NCBI GenBank assembly: GCA_003454605.1
Contig: DMKD01000204.1
Location: forward strand, 1-5,012
DNA length: 5,012 nucleotides
Direction: 5' to 3'
Source: Spirochaeta sp.
Lineage (GTDB): Bacteria; Spirochaetota; Spirochaetia; UBA9216
Position 1 is the first letter of the stretch, and each line of letters opens with the position of its first letter. Position numbers and translations under genes: made by a program. This document shows, one piece after another, positions 4,438 to 5,012 of this stretch. The notes beneath the pieces were generated by a model, which was given only the letters and a program-made list of their open reading frames with translations, did not search any database and had not been told where the DNA came from.

Positions 4438-5012
4438 CTACACCTGCTCAAAGGATTCAATCTCAAGTTCATCTTCACCTTCTAAAGCTACTGTAACAGC
4501 GGTTTCATCACCTGCCGATATTGTTATGTCGACCTCAAACTCTTCATCAGAAACCTGATCTGTGGCCTGATCTACAGAGCTTTCTTCGCTGCTGGAAACT
4601 TCTAATTCTTCTGTATTAATACCGTCAACTGTTTCCCCGGCCTCAGTTTTAAAACAGGCAGCTTCTTCCTCAAGCTTGTCGGTTATCTCTCCCAGATTGC
4701 CTGATAATTCAGTAACAAGCATCATAGCTCCGCTAACCTCGGTTATTCCTATGGTAATCTCATTGGCAGAGTTTGATACCTCGGAAGTAATTCTCGAGAC
4801 TATTCCGATAGCGTCCGTAACCTTACCAGAGGCCTCGGTCATCATTCCGCTCCCCTGGTTTACCTGTACAGAAACATCCTGCAAACCGGTCATAGCCTCA
4901 AGGATTTGCTTTCCGCCGATTCTAAGCTCTTCCATACTTGAGCCTATTTCATCGAGAGATTGTGCAACACCGCCAACCTCCCTGTCTATCTCAACAAAGG
5001 CGGCTTCAGTAT
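4438..5012 (-). CDS. Methyl-accepting chemotaxis protein, C-terminal fragment
   Basis: The frame stays open from TAG (4438-4440) to the window edge, giving the last 190 residues; the start lies beyond 5012. The first 120 or so residues (TEAAFVEIDREVGGVAQSLD, then SSMEELRIGGKQILEAM, then SNSANEITIGITEVSGAM) are a heptad-patterned helix typical of the C-terminal arm of the receptor signalling hairpin, after the CheA/CheW-binding tip. NSANEI resembles a second methylation helix. The sensor, membrane and tip regions are outside the window, so ligand and topology are unknown. After the last lysine (CFKTEAGE) comes a tail of about 70 residues with roughly two dozen Asp/Glu and no Lys/Arg, ending SFEQV. 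There is no NWETF-like CheR tether. The ATG at 4935 is an internal methionine, not a start. It is convergent with nth, with 6 bp between stops. Confidence 0.87.
   Translation of the reverse strand, partial: TEAAFVEIDREVGGVAQSLDEIGSSMEELRIGGKQILEAMTGLQDVSVQVNQGSGMMTEASGKVTDAIGIVSRITSEVSNSANEITIGITEVSGAMMLVTELSGNLGEITDKLEEEAACFKTEAGETVDGINTEELEVSSSEESSVDQATDQVSDEEFEVDITISAGDETAVTVALEGEDELEIESFEQV

Noticed and set aside
4411..4444. Imperfect inverted repeat GGTGTGGGCA / TGCTACACC spanning the nth and chemoreceptor stops
   Set aside because: The stem is interrupted by a bulge, the loop is 15 nt, and neither side has a T tract, so it is too weak to call a terminator.
4438..4935. A self-contained 165-residue gene starting at ATG 4935
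   Set aside because: The frame continues upstream without a stop to the window edge, and the upstream 25 codons (including FVEIDREVGG) continue the chemoreceptor helix, so this ATG is internal.

Overview
This window reads as ordinary housekeeping chromosome of a bacterium with intermediate base composition. It contains seven genes, two of them cut by the window edges. My best guess for the source is a free-living spirochaete, held at moderate confidence. The reasons are a CarD-family RNA polymerase-binding gene directly upstream of ispD and ispF (from memory, a CarD-type gene next to ispD/ispF functions is also a spirochaete arrangement), a chemoreceptor C-terminus of the spirochaete-like cytoplasmic type, and Nth residues unlike those of proteobacteria. 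No single marker settles the phylum.

Left edge (1-315): the last 64 codons of a DegT/DnrJ/EryC1/StrS sugar aminotransferase end at 196. They are followed by an intergenic stretch of about 120 bp holding three consecutive perfect hairpins, probably a two-way transcription barrier between convergent genes. Next (316-1881, minus strand) is a two-gene operon, ald (alanine dehydrogenase) then an Lrp/AsnC-type regulator, with a strong sigma-70-type promoter at 1912-1940. The regulator probably senses an amino acid and controls alanine catabolism to pyruvate, ammonia and NADH.

The divergent region 1882-2055 holds the ald promoter, several short CG-centred dyads that may be operators, and a promoter for the plus-strand operon whose -10 box lies only 8 bp before the carD start codon. 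The carD message is therefore likely leaderless or nearly so.

The plus-strand operon (2056-4431) is carD-ispD-ispF-nth. Every junction is a 4-base overlap (ATGA, ATGA, GTGA), so the four proteins are probably translationally coupled: a transcription regulator, two MEP-pathway isoprenoid enzymes and endonuclease III. The right edge (4438-5012, minus strand) is the C-terminal 190 codons of a methyl-accepting chemotaxis protein with an unusual, highly acidic tail. It converges on nth with a 6-bp gap.

I see no mobile element, CRISPR array, RNA gene or defence system, and no clearly new system. The points most worth a second look are the near-leaderless carD, the triple hairpin, the acidic receptor tail, and substitutions at functionally noted positions in IspF and Nth.
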